The notes under the pieces were generated by a model. That model had not been told where the DNA came from and searched no databases. It saw only the letters and a list, made by a program, of their open reading frames with translations. Positions 38,566 through 46,833 of a stretch of DNA of 64,000 nt are shown here, piece by piece. Each line of letters starts with the position of its first letter. The first letter of the stretch is position 1. This DNA is from J029 sp964482495 (GTDB lineage Bacteria > Planctomycetota > UBA1135). The stretch is from the NCBI GenBank assembly GCA_964482495.1, contig CAYZXS010000013.1, positions 14,647-78,646 on the forward strand, given 5' to 3'. A program made the position numbers and the translations under genes.

Positions 38566-41028
38566 CTACGGACAGATCCGCATTCGGACCCCGTTCGACA
38601 GTCCCCAGCCTTGGGGGAGCCCCGGGTTGGGCGAGGCGGACTGGAAGTAGAACTCCCGGCCGGCGAGCGCCGGGTCCGCCGGAATGGCCAGGCTCCAGGT
38701 CGAGCTCCCGCCGGTGGCGGGGAGATTGACGGTGAGGTTCGAGGGCGCGAGCTCGACCAGCAGAGTGCCGCCGAGATGCGCCTCCTTGGTCGGCGCGGTC
38801 GATCCGACGAACAGCGTGTACGGCCCGGCGGCGCCGGTCGAGTTCAGCTGGATGAGCCCGCCGACGCTTGGGTTGCCGGTCCCCTCCAGGGCGACGTGGT
38901 TGACCGGCGAGAGGCCGACCCCGTAGGGCAGGAAGCCGCAGGCCGGCCCTTGCGCCGGGTCGGCGGCGGCCTGGTCGAGCTTGGCGTCCAGCATGACCTC
39001 CAGCTGCTGCCGCGTGACCTGGTGGGCGGGGTCCGAGGCCAGGTTCGTGAACTGCAGCGGATCGGAAATGGCGCCGACGGTCATGGGGTAGAGCTCCTCG
39101 CCGCCGCCGCTGTAGCGCATGTAGGCCCACTCCTCGGTCCGCAACAGGTCGCCGTCGCTGACGATCGTGAGGGCGGCCTCGCGCACGGAGGGCGCCGTGC
39201 CCTCCAAGAGCGGACGCAGGGACTCCCCTTGGCAGGTCGGCGGCATGGGCAGGTCGGCGAGGTCGACCAGCGTCGGGTAGAGGTCGATCAGTTCGGCGAG
39301 GCCGCCCGTCGTCCCCGGCCCGATGCCCGGACCGGCGATGATCAGCGGCACGCGGGCGGACTCCTCGTGCAGGCTGAGCTTCTGCCACATCGTGTGCTCG
39401 CCGAGGTGGTAGCCGTGGTCCGAGGTGAGGACGACGATCGTGTCGTCCTCGAGGCCGAGGTACTCCAGGGCGGCGAGGACCCGGCCGACCTGCTCGTCCA
39501 TGAAGGTCACGCTGGCGTAGTAAGCCTGGAGGACCGACCGGCGGTCGTCGTCGTTGTTGGGCCCGCGGACGGGCTCGTCCCAGAAGATGCCCTGGGAGGG
39601 AATGTCCAGGAGGTCGTTCGGGACGCTGGCCGCCAGAGGGAGCGTGGCGGCGTCGTAGAGGGCGAAGGTGGTCCCGGGAGCCACCAAGGGGACGTGCGGG
39701 CGCACGAAGCCGACGGCGAGGAAGAAGGACTGGTCCTGGAGGTCGCGGAGCAGCCGCACCGCCTCGGTCGCGGCGACGGCGTCGGCTTGCTCGCGCCCGT
39801 CCGAGTAGGTCTCGACCTTGTAGAAGGCGGCGCCGAAGCCGAGGTTGTAGTGCTGGTGGGGGTCGAAGTTGAGGGTCTCGTTCGTGTAGTGGCCGGTCAC
39901 CCCCGGGGACATCCACTCCGGCGCGAGCACGTTGTAGGTCGTATTCCACGAAGCGCCGTGGTCCGGGCCGGGCGAGCCGCTGGTGATGTCGCCCGGGATC
40001 CGCATGTGGTAGATCTTGCTCACGCGCGAGGACGTGTAGCCGTTCAGCCGGAAGTGCTCGGGGAGGGTGCTCTCGGAGCCGAGCGCGGCGTCGTAGGCCG
40101 TGTAGCTGCCGCCCACCGCCTTGATCCGGTCCGGGTACAAGCCGGACAAGATCGAGGACCGCGAGGCGTTGCAGACCGGGTACTGGCTGTAGGCCCGATC
40201 GAAGCGCATCCCTCGGCTCGCGAGGGCGTCGATGTTGGGCGTGTGGACGAGCGAATTGCCGTAGCAGGCCAGGGCGTTCGCGGTCAGGTCGTCGGCGATG
40301 AGGAACAGGACGTTCGGCCCCGCCGCCGGCGGCGGGCCGGTGTCCGACTCCACCTTCAGGCCGTTGATGTGCAGGTTCCCGGTCCCCAGGCCGCCCGGGC
40401 TCGCCGCCGGCCGGAAGCGGACCTCGAGCGAGGTCGAGGCGGAGACGGCGTCGTCGAAGGAGAACCAGTCGAAGACGCCGTCGGAGTGGGCGGTGTCCCT
40501 CTGCTCGGTTCCGAAGGGGATGGGGGGCTGGCCGTCGACGACGACCTCCATCGCGTAGGTCTCCGGGGCGCCGCTGCCGTTGCGCCAGGCCGAGACCGAG
40601 ATGCGGCTGACGGTGACGGGGGCGCCGGTCGGGGTCAGGGTGAAGGACAGGTAGTTGTCGTTCACGCCGTCGTTGTTGGTCCCGCCCGGATCGGAGAGGT
40701 CGCCGTCGAAGTAGCGCAGGTTGAGCTCGCCCGGCGCCGGGTTGGTGTTGGCCCACAGCAGGCCCTGGAAGGAGGGCTTGGCGCGCTCGCCGGTCAGGCC
40801 GGTGGACGTGACCTCGCTCGAGGCGTTCGCCTCCGCCGGATCGAGCAGCGGAACCGCGAGCGGCGCGCCCGCGGATCCGGGGTGGGTGAGGGAGCTGAAG
40901 TCCCAGTCCACGAGGGTCGACTGCGCCAGGGCGACCGCAGGGAGCGCGCCCCAAACGAACAGGGCAGGGAGGAGGGCGGACTGGACGCGCGACCGCGCGG
41001 ACGGCCGCCGCTTGGGGGGCAAGGGCAT
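38566..41028 (-). CDS. Secreted formylglycine-type sulfatase (iduronate-2-sulfatase-like)
   Basis: 820 residues with a signal peptide ending AVALAQ. Residues 35-230 are a discoidin-like beta domain (YLSFTLTPTGAPVTVSRISV, LEVRFRPA). Residues 238-690 are the sulfatase: LFLIADDLTANALACYGN with metal D246/D247, and C286 in QYPVCNASRSSILSG as the formylglycine precursor with Arg290 (Ala at the usual Pro). TSDHGYHLGEHTMWQKLSLHE is characteristic of iduronate-2-sulfatase-like S1_7 enzymes. The last ~110 residues are the shared C-terminal module (SLAIPADPALAGREFYFQSA ... LSNGVRM). It needs a formylglycine-generating enzyme not seen here. A TATCAT hexamer lies nine bases before ATG. Confidence 0.88.
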   Translation of the reverse strand: MPLPPKRRPSARSRVQSALLPALFVWGALPAVALAQSTLVDWDFSSLTHPGSAGAPLAVPLLDPAEANASSEVTSTGLTGERAKPSFQGLLWANTNPAPGELNLRYFDGDLSDPGGTNNDGVNDNYLSFTLTPTGAPVTVSRISVSAWRNGSGAPETYAMEVVVDGQPPIPFGTEQRDTAHSDGVFDWFSFDDAVSASTSLEVRFRPAASPGGLGTGNLHINGLKVESDTGPPPAAGPNVLFLIADDLTANALACYGNSLVHTPNIDALASRGMRFDRAYSQYPVCNASRSSILSGLYPDRIKAVGGSYTAYDAALGSESTLPEHFRLNGYTSSRVSKIYHMRIPGDITSGSPGPDHGASWNTTYNVLAPEWMSPGVTGHYTNETLNFDPHQHYNLGFGAAFYKVETYSDGREQADAVAATEAVRLLRDLQDQSFFLAVGFVRPHVPLVAPGTTFALYDAATLPLAASVPNDLLDIPSQGIFWDEPVRGPNNDDDRRSVLQAYYASVTFMDEQVGRVLAALEYLGLEDDTIVVLTSDHGYHLGEHTMWQKLSLHEESARVPLIIAGPGIGPGTTGGLAELIDLYPTLVDLADLPMPPTCQGESLRPLLEGTAPSVREAALTIVSDGDLLRTEEWAYMRYSGGGEELYPMTVGAISDPLQFTNLASDPAHQVTRQQLEVMLDAKLDQAAADPAQGPACGFLPYGVGLSPVNHVALEGTGNPSVGGLIQLNSTGAAGPYTLFVGSTAPTKEAHLGGTLLVELAPSNLTVNLPATGGSSTWSLAIPADPALAGREFYFQSASPNPGLPQGWGLSNGVRMRICP

Positions 41029-41037
41029 GGCAGCCTC

Positions 41038-41043
41038 ATGATA
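41038..41043 (-). promoter_or_regulatory. TATCAT -10 of the sulfatase gene
   Basis: Minus-strand TATCAT ends nine bases before ATG 41028, without an SD. A long imperfect inverted repeat (CCGAGCC at 41059-41065, GGCTCGG at 41107-41113) lies upstream. Confidence 0.4.
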
Positions 41044-41177
41044 CGGGAGGTGGCGAATCCGAGCCGGTGCGGCGGGCCGACCTCGCTGGCCGATGGTCAC
41101 GAATCAGGCTCGGCGAAATGCACTCGTCTGCACCTCCCCGGTCGTGGATGCCATCTTCAACACCCCCCTCGCAAGTG

Positions 41178-42767
41178 TCACTCCTCCAACGACACATCAA
41201 CGATGACCAGGGAATGAGGAGGCAAGCTGACGGTTCCTTCCCGGAAGGTCAGTTCGGCCTCCTTGGGTGCCACGCGATCAGGATGCTCGACGTCGTTGTA
41301 AGAATCAGGTGAGTCGCCGGTGAGAACGGACGCCCTGTAGGTGCCATCGAGGAGTCGCCCAGCCATCTTGAGCGTGCAGACCACCTCCTCCGAGGGGTGA
41401 CGATTCATCATGGCCACAGCCCATTCCTTGCCCGATTCATCGACCGTGGCGATGGCGTCGACCATCGCGACGGATGATCCGTCATGCGCCAGTCGGTCCG
41501 CGTCGACGTGCGTCTTGACCACATGGGCCTGGAGCAGCTTGGCGTACATCGCCATCGCGTGGAAATGAGTGCGCTTGACGATCCCGTTCGGGTGGGCGTA
41601 GAGAGGACCGGTCTGGTTCACCAGGCACGCGATGTTCGCCATCGTGACGTCATCAGCATGGCGGAGGCAGGCGTTGAGGAAAGAGGCGCAAAACAGCGCA
41701 TCTGCCATGGTGTAGAGGGAGGGCTCCAGGCTCTTGTCGCGGGCCTTGATCAAGGCGATGACCGCAGGGTCCTGATGGTCGACCTCTCTGGCCTGATGAC
41801 CGGAGAACCCCGGATGGTGCCAGGATCGCAGGTTCCACTCATCGAAGGCGATCTTGATCCGCCCTCGCATTCCGGCTCGGTCGATCGAATCGACGACGGC
41901 GCTGATGTGGGCATCCGGCTTCTCGCAGAGCATCATGCAAGAGAGGTAGTCCGGGGTCTGGTGTTCCTGGAAGTTCGGCACCCAGTATTCGTGGACCGAG
42001 AGGAGATCCAGGTGCTCCCCGGCAGTCTCGAACAGATCGGGGTCGATGTGTGCGCGCGGCCCGTGTGATCCCGAGCAGGTAACAACCGCGCTCGGGTCGA
42101 CCTCCTTGATCGCAGCAGCGGTGTCTCGGACCTTCTCGATGTAGCCCCTCCCGTCCTTCTCGTTCCCGACGCTCCAGAACCTGACCTCGAACGGCTCCGG
42201 GTGTCCGTTCCGCTGGCGCATGTCGGCGAGTTCGCCGGTCTCGTCATTGCAATAGGCCACCCAGTCCGCCATCTCCTGAATGCTGGCCAAGCTGTTCTGG
42301 CAGATATAGGGCTCTGCTCCCAGCCGCCGGCAGAGCTCGATGAACTCGTGCGTTCCGAAGGTGTTGGGCTCACGCACCCCCCAACGATCGTCGTCATCAG
42401 GCTGACGGTCCTCCCCGACACCCCTCTGCCAGTGGTAGCTGTCCACGAAGCACCCGCCGGGCCAACGAATCACAGGCACCTTCAGCTCCTTGACCGCCTC
42501 GATGACGTCGAGGCGGAAGCCCATGTCGTCGGCCAGCGGAGAGCCGGGCTCGAAGAACCCGCCGTAGATCTGTTTGCCAAGGTGTTCGATGAAGCCGCCG
42601 AAGATCATCGGGTCGTACTCCTTGGCCGGAGCATCCATGTCGATGACGATGCTCGCCGCATTGGATCCCGATTGTGCTTCCCCGTCCGCCACCGCAAGGA
42701 AACTCATGAAGCTGAGCGCAACGACGCCGAGAGGAGTCCGAGGATCGATCATGGTGCCCTGCTTCAT
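41178..42767 (-). CDS. Secreted alpha-L-arabinofuranosidase, GH51
   Basis: 529 residues with a signal peptide (LGVVALSFMSFLAVADGEA). GH51 landmarks: IFGGFIEHLGKQIYGGFFEP, VIRWPGGCFVDSYHW, acid/base E203 in FWSVGNEKDG and nucleophile E310 in IKIAFDEWNLRSW. Both catalytic residues are intact. It removes terminal arabinofuranosyl groups from arabinan or arabinoxylan, outside the cytoplasm. By hand count of sample lines its GC is near 62%, well below the 75-80% of the hyp genes, suggesting acquisition. Its ATG follows directly after an attC-like element. ATG 42752 is an alternative start. Confidence 0.9.
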   Translation of the reverse strand: MKQGTMIDPRTPLGVVALSFMSFLAVADGEAQSGSNAASIVIDMDAPAKEYDPMIFGGFIEHLGKQIYGGFFEPGSPLADDMGFRLDVIEAVKELKVPVIRWPGGCFVDSYHWQRGVGEDRQPDDDDRWGVREPNTFGTHEFIELCRRLGAEPYICQNSLASIQEMADWVAYCNDETGELADMRQRNGHPEPFEVRFWSVGNEKDGRGYIEKVRDTAAAIKEVDPSAVVTCSGSHGPRAHIDPDLFETAGEHLDLLSVHEYWVPNFQEHQTPDYLSCMMLCEKPDAHISAVVDSIDRAGMRGRIKIAFDEWNLRSWHHPGFSGHQAREVDHQDPAVIALIKARDKSLEPSLYTMADALFCASFLNACLRHADDVTMANIACLVNQTGPLYAHPNGIVKRTHFHAMAMYAKLLQAHVVKTHVDADRLAHDGSSVAMVDAIATVDESGKEWAVAMMNRHPSEEVVCTLKMAGRLLDGTYRASVLTGDSPDSYNDVEHPDRVAPKEAELTFREGTVSLPPHSLVIVDVSLEE

Positions 42768-42773
42768 GGGATT

Positions 42774-42833
42774 GCCTCACGGTTGAGTCAAGCCACGCCG
42801 CAAGGAGGCGTCAGCGCGGACGATGGTCAAGGC
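42774..42833 (-). repeat. attC-like (59-base-element-like) recombination site
   Basis: A 60-base element between a VOC gene and the GH51 gene. On the minus strand it runs from GCCTTGACC to CAACCGTGAGGC. It resembles class 1 cassette attC sites as I recall them: central ACGCC/GGCGT hairpin arms, GGCTTGACTCAA near the right end and GTGAGGC at the R' position (consensus GTTRRRY, one mismatch). The R'' end is degenerate. It overlaps the VOC stop codon and ends six bases before the GH51 ATG, the expected cassette position. Confidence 0.45.
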
Positions 42834-43216
42834 CGCGGCACTTCCTGTCCTGGCACCAGCGCCAGGATCACGCCCACGGGATCCTGGACGACCGCACGCG
42901 CGCAGCCGCCATCGGCCCCCAGGGTCTGCTTGAGGATCTCCCCCCCTTCCTCTCGCACTCGGCGGAGACTCTCGGTGAGGTCACCAACGGGAAGGTGGAT
43001 CAACCAGATCGGCGGCAGACCCAGGTTCGCGCCGCGCGCATGACAGACTCTCGCCGCCGGGCTTCCGTCGCCACCGAGCATGGTGTAGTCGGCGTAGCTC
43101 TCGCCCGCGTCTTCCATTTCGACGTCCTGCACCGACCAGTCGACGACTTGGCGATAGAAGTCGCGGGTCGCTGAGGCGTCGGAGACCGTCAGGTCGAGCC
43201 ATGAGATGCAGCCCAT
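42827..43216 (-). CDS. VOC (glyoxalase/bleomycin-resistance) family protein
   Basis: 129 residues, two beta-alpha-beta-beta-beta units (ISWLDLTVSDASATRDFYRQ and IWLIHLPVGDLTESLRRVRE), ending AVVQDPVGVILALV. Metal-dependent glyoxalase, dioxygenase or antibiotic-binding roles are known in the family; none can be assigned. It starts 18 bases after another VOC gene. The pair resembles the two halves of a two-domain VOC protein (one domain SADIAVPEHERE, the other ISWLDLTVSD). Lower GC than the core. Confidence 0.8.
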   Translation of the reverse strand: MGCISWLDLTVSDASATRDFYRQVVDWSVQDVEMEDAGESYADYTMLGGDGSPAARVCHARGANLGLPPIWLIHLPVGDLTESLRRVREEGGEILKQTLGADGGCARAVVQDPVGVILALVPGQEVPRP

Positions 43217-43234
43217 CCGCGCTGCGGTGTCGCG

Positions 43235-43642
43235 CTATGCGACGCCCTCCGGGGAGGGGAGCGCCTCCGCGGGAACCACGGGCATGATCCCGAACGCCGT
43301 GCCGTTTGGATCGAGCAGCACCGCCCATTGGCTCTGTCCATCGTCGTCCTTGCCGTGCATCAGTTCGCTCCCGCCCAAGCCGAGCGCGCGTTCCACGCTG
43401 ACGGCGACATCGGCGACCTGGATGTGGGGCATCCATAGCAGCGGGAGGTCGGCATACTCCGGGATGCGCTCGCCCAAGCCGATGATCGGCATGCCCAGGT
43501 TGTTCATCAGGTCCTCGCGCCAAAGCGGATCCTCGCCCGTGGTGAGCACGCGGGAGTAGAAGCGCACTTCACGTTCGTGTTCGGGAACGGCGATGTCCGC
43601 GCTGAGGACTCCGCCGACGCGCGGGAGGTAGGGAACGCTCAT
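43235..43642 (-). CDS. VOC family protein
   Basis: 135 residues. VLSADIAVPEHEREVRFYSR begins the first module, MPHIQVADVAVSVERALGLG the second, and WAVLLDPNGTAFGIMPV is the usual VOC ending. It probably works with the VOC protein encoded 18 bases downstream. The start at 43642 has TAGGAT ending six bases upstream. Small size, orientation and composition fit a gene cassette, though no good attC separates the pair. Confidence 0.8.
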   Translation of the reverse strand: MSVPYLPRVGGVLSADIAVPEHEREVRFYSRVLTTGEDPLWREDLMNNLGMPIIGLGERIPEYADLPLLWMPHIQVADVAVSVERALGLGGSELMHGKDDDGQSQWAVLLDPNGTAFGIMPVVPAEALPSPEGVA

Positions 43643-43648
43643 GGTTGC

Positions 43649-43654
43649 ATCCTA
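43649..43654 (-). promoter_or_regulatory. TAGGAT -10 for a leaderless VOC mRNA
   Basis: Minus-strand TAGGAT six bases before ATG 43642, the same layout as the cupin promoter at 25515. Confidence 0.45.
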
Positions 43655-43772
43655 ATTCCCATCACGCATGCGGCGCGCGAATCTCCTCTCGCCAGACATC
43701 GTTCCGGAATGGGTTCGCGATCGTGGCGGTTTGGAGACTGCCTGACGGTGTGGCCGTTCAGCGGCGGGCCAG

Positions 43773-43791
43773 GCAGCGGAGCGTCCGCTGC
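43773..43791 (-). terminator. Hairpin after the 43801-44265 gene
   Basis: Perfect 8-bp stem (GCAGCGGA/TCCGCTGC) with a GCG loop, 10 bases past the VOC stop. No U-tract. The remaining sequence to 43643 shows no gene. Confidence 0.45.
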
Positions 43792-43800
43792 GGGCGCTTG

Positions 43801-44265
43801 CTAGGAGGAGGCCCAGGGATCGTAGGAGCCGAAGTTCCAAGCGTGCCCTTCGGGATCGCGACAGGAGTACCCCCGGCCCCCGTAGTCCTCATCCCTGACC
43901 TCGATCACGATCTCCGCGCCCGCCGCGACAGCTCGTGCGTAGTGTTCGTCGGCGTCGTCAACGACGATGTACGGGCTCTGAGATACGGCGCCACCCAGAG
44001 CGCTCGGCGGCTTCTGAAGATCGTCGAACTCGCTCGCGCGCGCGGAGCCGAGCATGACCATGCCGTTCCCGAAGACGAGCTGTGCGTGGAGGATGGTGCC
44101 GTCTTCACCGGGCACGACGAGGCGCTTCTCGAATCCGAACGCCTCGCAGAGCCACGCGATGGCTGCCGCGGCGTCGTCGTATCGCAAGGTCGGAATCACC
44201 GTCGCGGAAGTGGTCTTCGCATCGTCGGCCAATGGCTCTCTCCTGTGTGGTGTCGGTTCAGTCAT
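43801..44265 (-). CDS. VOC family protein (glyoxalase-like)
   Basis: 154 residues from ATG 44265. ATVIPTLRYDDAAAAIAWLCE, EDGTILHAQLVFGNGMVMLG, SPYIVVDDADEHYARAVAAG and GYSCRDPEGHAWNFGSYDPW are the hallmarks of the PhnB-like/YP-type glyoxalase group. The ATG lies three bases after a GTTAGGC core-like site, the position of a cassette boundary. A TTG at 44232 with AGGAG seven bases upstream is an alternative start. It is the gene nearest the truncated integrase. Confidence 0.82.
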   Translation of the reverse strand: MTEPTPHRREPLADDAKTTSATVIPTLRYDDAAAAIAWLCEAFGFEKRLVVPGEDGTILHAQLVFGNGMVMLGSARASEFDDLQKPPSALGGAVSQSPYIVVDDADEHYARAVAAGAEIVIEVRDEDYGGRGYSCRDPEGHAWNFGSYDPWASS

Positions 44266-44394
44266 GCAGCCTAACGGATTCGCGGGTGGCGGGCAGGCTG
44301 ACGCCTGCCCTTCAGACCCCAACCAACCCCAACACAACCCGATCCGATAGAGTGGAAATGCACCATCCGGATTGGACCGAAAATGGGGTCCACG
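44266..44394 (-). other. Integrase-cassette junction: core site, hairpin and G-quadruplex motif
   Basis: Contains, on the minus strand, GTTAGGC (44269-44275) just before the first VOC start, an 8-bp hairpin GGGCAGGC/GCCTGCCC (44291-44310), and G-tracts at 44308-44310, 44317-44320, 44327-44330 and 44338-44340 with 6-7-base loops, a canonical G-quadruplex motif. It lies where an attI site would be expected in an integron with cassettes beyond the 3' end of intI. Confidence 0.5.
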
Positions 44395-44889
44395 TCACCC
44401 CTTCCCCGCCCGGACCGTGATCTGCTTGCGCTGCAGGTCGACGTCCTTGACCCGGAGGCGGCAGCATTCGAGCAGTCGCATTCCGGTGCCGTAGAGCAGC
44501 GCCGCCATGAGCTGCGGCGTCCCATGGATGTGCTCGAGCAGCCGGCCGACCTCGTCCTGGCTGAGCACCACGGGCAGGCGACGGGCCTGTTTGGCGCGGT
44601 CAAGTCGGCGCAGCTCGCCGAGCTCGCGCCCGAGGCCTTCCCGGAACAGGAACAGCAGCGCCGCCAAGGCCTGGTTCTGGGTCGACGCCGACACCTGGCG
44701 GCGGTTCGCGAGGTCCGAGAGGAAGGCGGCGACCTCGGCCTCTCCGAGCTCCTCCGGCGAGCGGCCGCGGTTCTGGTCCAGGAAGCGCTGGCTCCAGGCG
44801 AGGTAGGTCTTCTCGGTGCGCCGGCTGAGGTGGCGGGTGCGGATCCGCTCGCGGACCTTCTGAAGGAGGGAGTGAGGAGAGGTGGCCAT
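44395..44889 (-). pseudogene. Truncated integron-type tyrosine recombinase (IntI-like)
   Basis: 164 residues only; intact enzymes of the group have 310-340. The N-terminal SAM-like domain is complete (RERIRTRHLSRRTEKTYLAW, EVEAFLSDLAN-like EVAAFLSDLANRRQVSAST, ALAALLFLFREGLG). The catalytic domain begins with LPVVLSQDEV and keeps the box I Arg (LLYGTGMRLLECCRLRVKD) and the beta-strand Lys (ITVRAGKG), where it stops at TGA. The H-x-x-R and nucleophile Tyr, and the IntI-specific insert, are lost. The combination of LPVVL, YGTGMRL and LRVKD-D is typical of integron integrases. Presumably inactive. Confidence 0.75.
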
Positions 44890-44965
44890 CAAGGAAAGGA
44901 CGGCCGGCCGGCCCTGGGTTACGCCGGAAATCGGGCCGAGGACTGGCCCGGAGTCGCCGGCGGCC

Positions 44966-45721
44966 TCACAGCCCCAGGAACAGCACCGCCAGCCCCGACG
45001 CGGCGATCAGCCCGCCGGCCATGGCGTCGGCCCAGCGCTCGAGCGGGCCGAGGCGGACCGCGCGGGCGCCGGTCAGGGCCAGGGCCACCGTCGCCAGCAT
45101 CGTCCCCAGCGTGGCCACGCCGAAGGCCGCCGCCGCCCACAGCGCTAGGCCCCAGTTCCCCTCACTCGCCGGCAGCAGGAACAGTGGGATCAGCGGCTCG
45201 CAGGGGCCGAGCACGAAGATCGCGAACAGCACCCAGAAGCTGCCGCGGTCGCCGTTGGCCGGGCCGCCGTCGGCGCCGGCGGGGTGGTCGTGGGCGGCGA
45301 CCCCGTGGCGGTGCAGGTGCAGGTGGCCGTGGTGCTCGTGCAGCTCGACGCCCTGCCGTCGCCGCCAGGCCTTGCGCACGCCCCACGCCAGGTAGGCGAC
45401 GCCGAAGGCAACCAGCGCCCAGGCCGCCCACGGGCCGCGGCCGTACTCCGCCGCCTTGATCTGGCCGATGCCGACCCCGGCCACGATCCCGATCACGCTG
45501 AGCGCCAGCGACGCCGCCACGTGGCCGACCCCGCACGCCGCGGTCACGGTCAAGGTCTTGGCCCGACCCCAACCGCGCGCCCGCGCCAGCATGACGAAGG
45601 GCAGGTAGTGGTCCGGCCCTAGCAAGGTGTGCAGGAAGCCGATGCCGGCGGCGGTGCCGACGACGGCCAGGGCCGCGCCGTCCGCCGGCAGCGCCGGAAG
45701 CAGGGCGAAGGGCGCGGGCAT
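44966..45721 (-). CDS. Putative nickel permease (UreH/TauE-SafE-like) of the hydrogenase operon
   Basis: 251 residues, six membrane helices. GFLHTLLGPDHYLPFVMLAR contains the H-x5-DH metal motif of nickel/cobalt transporters, followed by CGVGHVAASLALS. A cytoplasmic or periplasmic loop is His-rich (LHEHHGHLHLHRHGVAAHDH). FVLGPCEPLIPLFL marks the second half. Databases often label this group sulfite exporter, but the His loop and position as last gene of a [NiFe] hydrogenase operon point to nickel supply. The start overlaps the hypE stop as TGATG. Confidence 0.8.
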   Translation of the reverse strand: MPAPFALLPALPADGAALAVVGTAAGIGFLHTLLGPDHYLPFVMLARARGWGRAKTLTVTAACGVGHVAASLALSVIGIVAGVGIGQIKAAEYGRGPWAAWALVAFGVAYLAWGVRKAWRRRQGVELHEHHGHLHLHRHGVAAHDHPAGADGGPANGDRGSFWVLFAIFVLGPCEPLIPLFLLPASEGNWGLALWAAAAFGVATLGTMLATVALALTGARAVRLGPLERWADAMAGGLIAASGLAVLFLGL

Positions 45722-46833
45722 CAGCAGATCCGCGGCAGGTCCATTCCCGACAGGAGGTCCAGCGGCCGCTCGCCGCCGAAGGCCGTGCGCAGGCTCACCG
45801 GCACCGTGCCCGGCTCGCGCGGCAGCACCTCGCCGATGCGCGCGGCTTCGGCGCCGTCCTCGCGCGCGAGCCAGGCGGCCAGGGCGGCGTCGGCCTGCGC
45901 CGCCGGCACCCAGGCCAGCACCCGGCCTTCGCAGGCCAGGTAGAGCGGGTCCATGCCCAGCAGCTCGCAGACGCCGCGGGTCGCGGGGCGCACCGGCAGC
46001 GCCCCGGCGTCGAGCACGAAGCGGTGGCCGCAGCGGGCGGCGGCCTCGTTGCAGGTGGTGGCGGCGCCGCCGCGCGTGGGGTCGTGCATGGCGCGGACGT
46101 TCACGCCGGCATCGTAGAGGGCCTCGACCAGGCCGTGAACCGGGGCGCAGTCGGAGCGCAGCTCGACGCCCCTCAGCTCGTGGCGGCAGGCGAGGATGGT
46201 GGCGCCGTGGTCGCCGAGCGGGCCGCTGCAGAGGATGGCGTCGCCGGGCTGGATGTTCTCGTCGCCGAGCCCCGCGCCGCCGTCGTCGCCCGCGCCCGCG
46301 CCGCGGACCCGCTCGGCCGGCACGACCCCGACCCCGGCGGTCACCACGAAGGCTTGGTCGCCCTTGCCGCGGGGCACCACCTTGGTGTCGCCGCAGACGA
46401 TCTGGACCCCTGCCCGCGCCGCTTCCGCCTGGGCGCTGGCGGCGAAGCGCTCGAGCCGGGCGCGGTCGAGGCCCTCCTCCAGGATCAGCGCCCAGCTCAG
46501 CCACAGCGGCCGCGCGCCGGCCACCGCCAGGTCGTTGACCGTGCCGCAGACCGACAAGCCGCCGAGGTCGCCGCCGGGGAACTCGACCGGGTCGACGACG
46601 AAGCCGTCGGTGGTGAAGGCCAGGCGGGCGCCGCCGCCGGGGTCGTCGCCGCCGCCGGGCAGCGGCAGCAGCGCCGAGTCACCGAGCTGTCGCAGGGCGT
46701 CGTTGGCGAAGGCCGGAACGAAGGTGCCGGCCACCAACTCGGCGGTCAGTCGGCCGCCGGCGCCGTGGGCGAGCTGGACGCGGCCGTCGCCGTCGGCTGC
46801 GACGCCGGCCGTCGGGGTGGGGGAGCCGCTCAT
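45721..46833 (-). CDS. hypE: Hydrogenase maturation protein HypE
   Basis: 370 residues. A PurM-like ATP-dependent dehydratase that turns the S-carbamoyl group on its C-terminal Cys into thiocyanate for the Fe-CN ligands of the [NiFe] site. It has the N-terminal LAHGAGGRLTAELV, ATP-binding TTDGFVVDPVEFPGGDLG and MHDPTRGGAATTCNE. The essential terminal motif PRIC places Cys at the last residue. A Pro/Gly-rich insert (AGAGAGDDGGAGLGDE region) is slightly longer than usual. ATGA overlap with hypD. Confidence 0.95.
   Translation of the reverse strand: MSGSPTPTAGVAADGDGRVQLAHGAGGRLTAELVAGTFVPAFANDALRQLGDSALLPLPGGGDDPGGGARLAFTTDGFVVDPVEFPGGDLGGLSVCGTVNDLAVAGARPLWLSWALILEEGLDRARLERFAASAQAEAARAGVQIVCGDTKVVPRGKGDQAFVVTAGVGVVPAERVRGAGAGDDGGAGLGDENIQPGDAILCSGPLGDHGATILACRHELRGVELRSDCAPVHGLVEALYDAGVNVRAMHDPTRGGAATTCNEAAARCGHRFVLDAGALPVRPATRGVCELLGMDPLYLACEGRVLAWVPAAQADAALAAWLAREDGAEAARIGEVLPREPGTVPVSLRTAFGGERPLDLLSGMDLPRIC

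Noticed and set aside
41059..41113. CCGAGCC/GGCTCGG inverted repeat as a second attC site
   Set aside because: The arms are present, but no GTTRRRY or RYYYAAC core sites flank them, so it was kept only as an inverted repeat.
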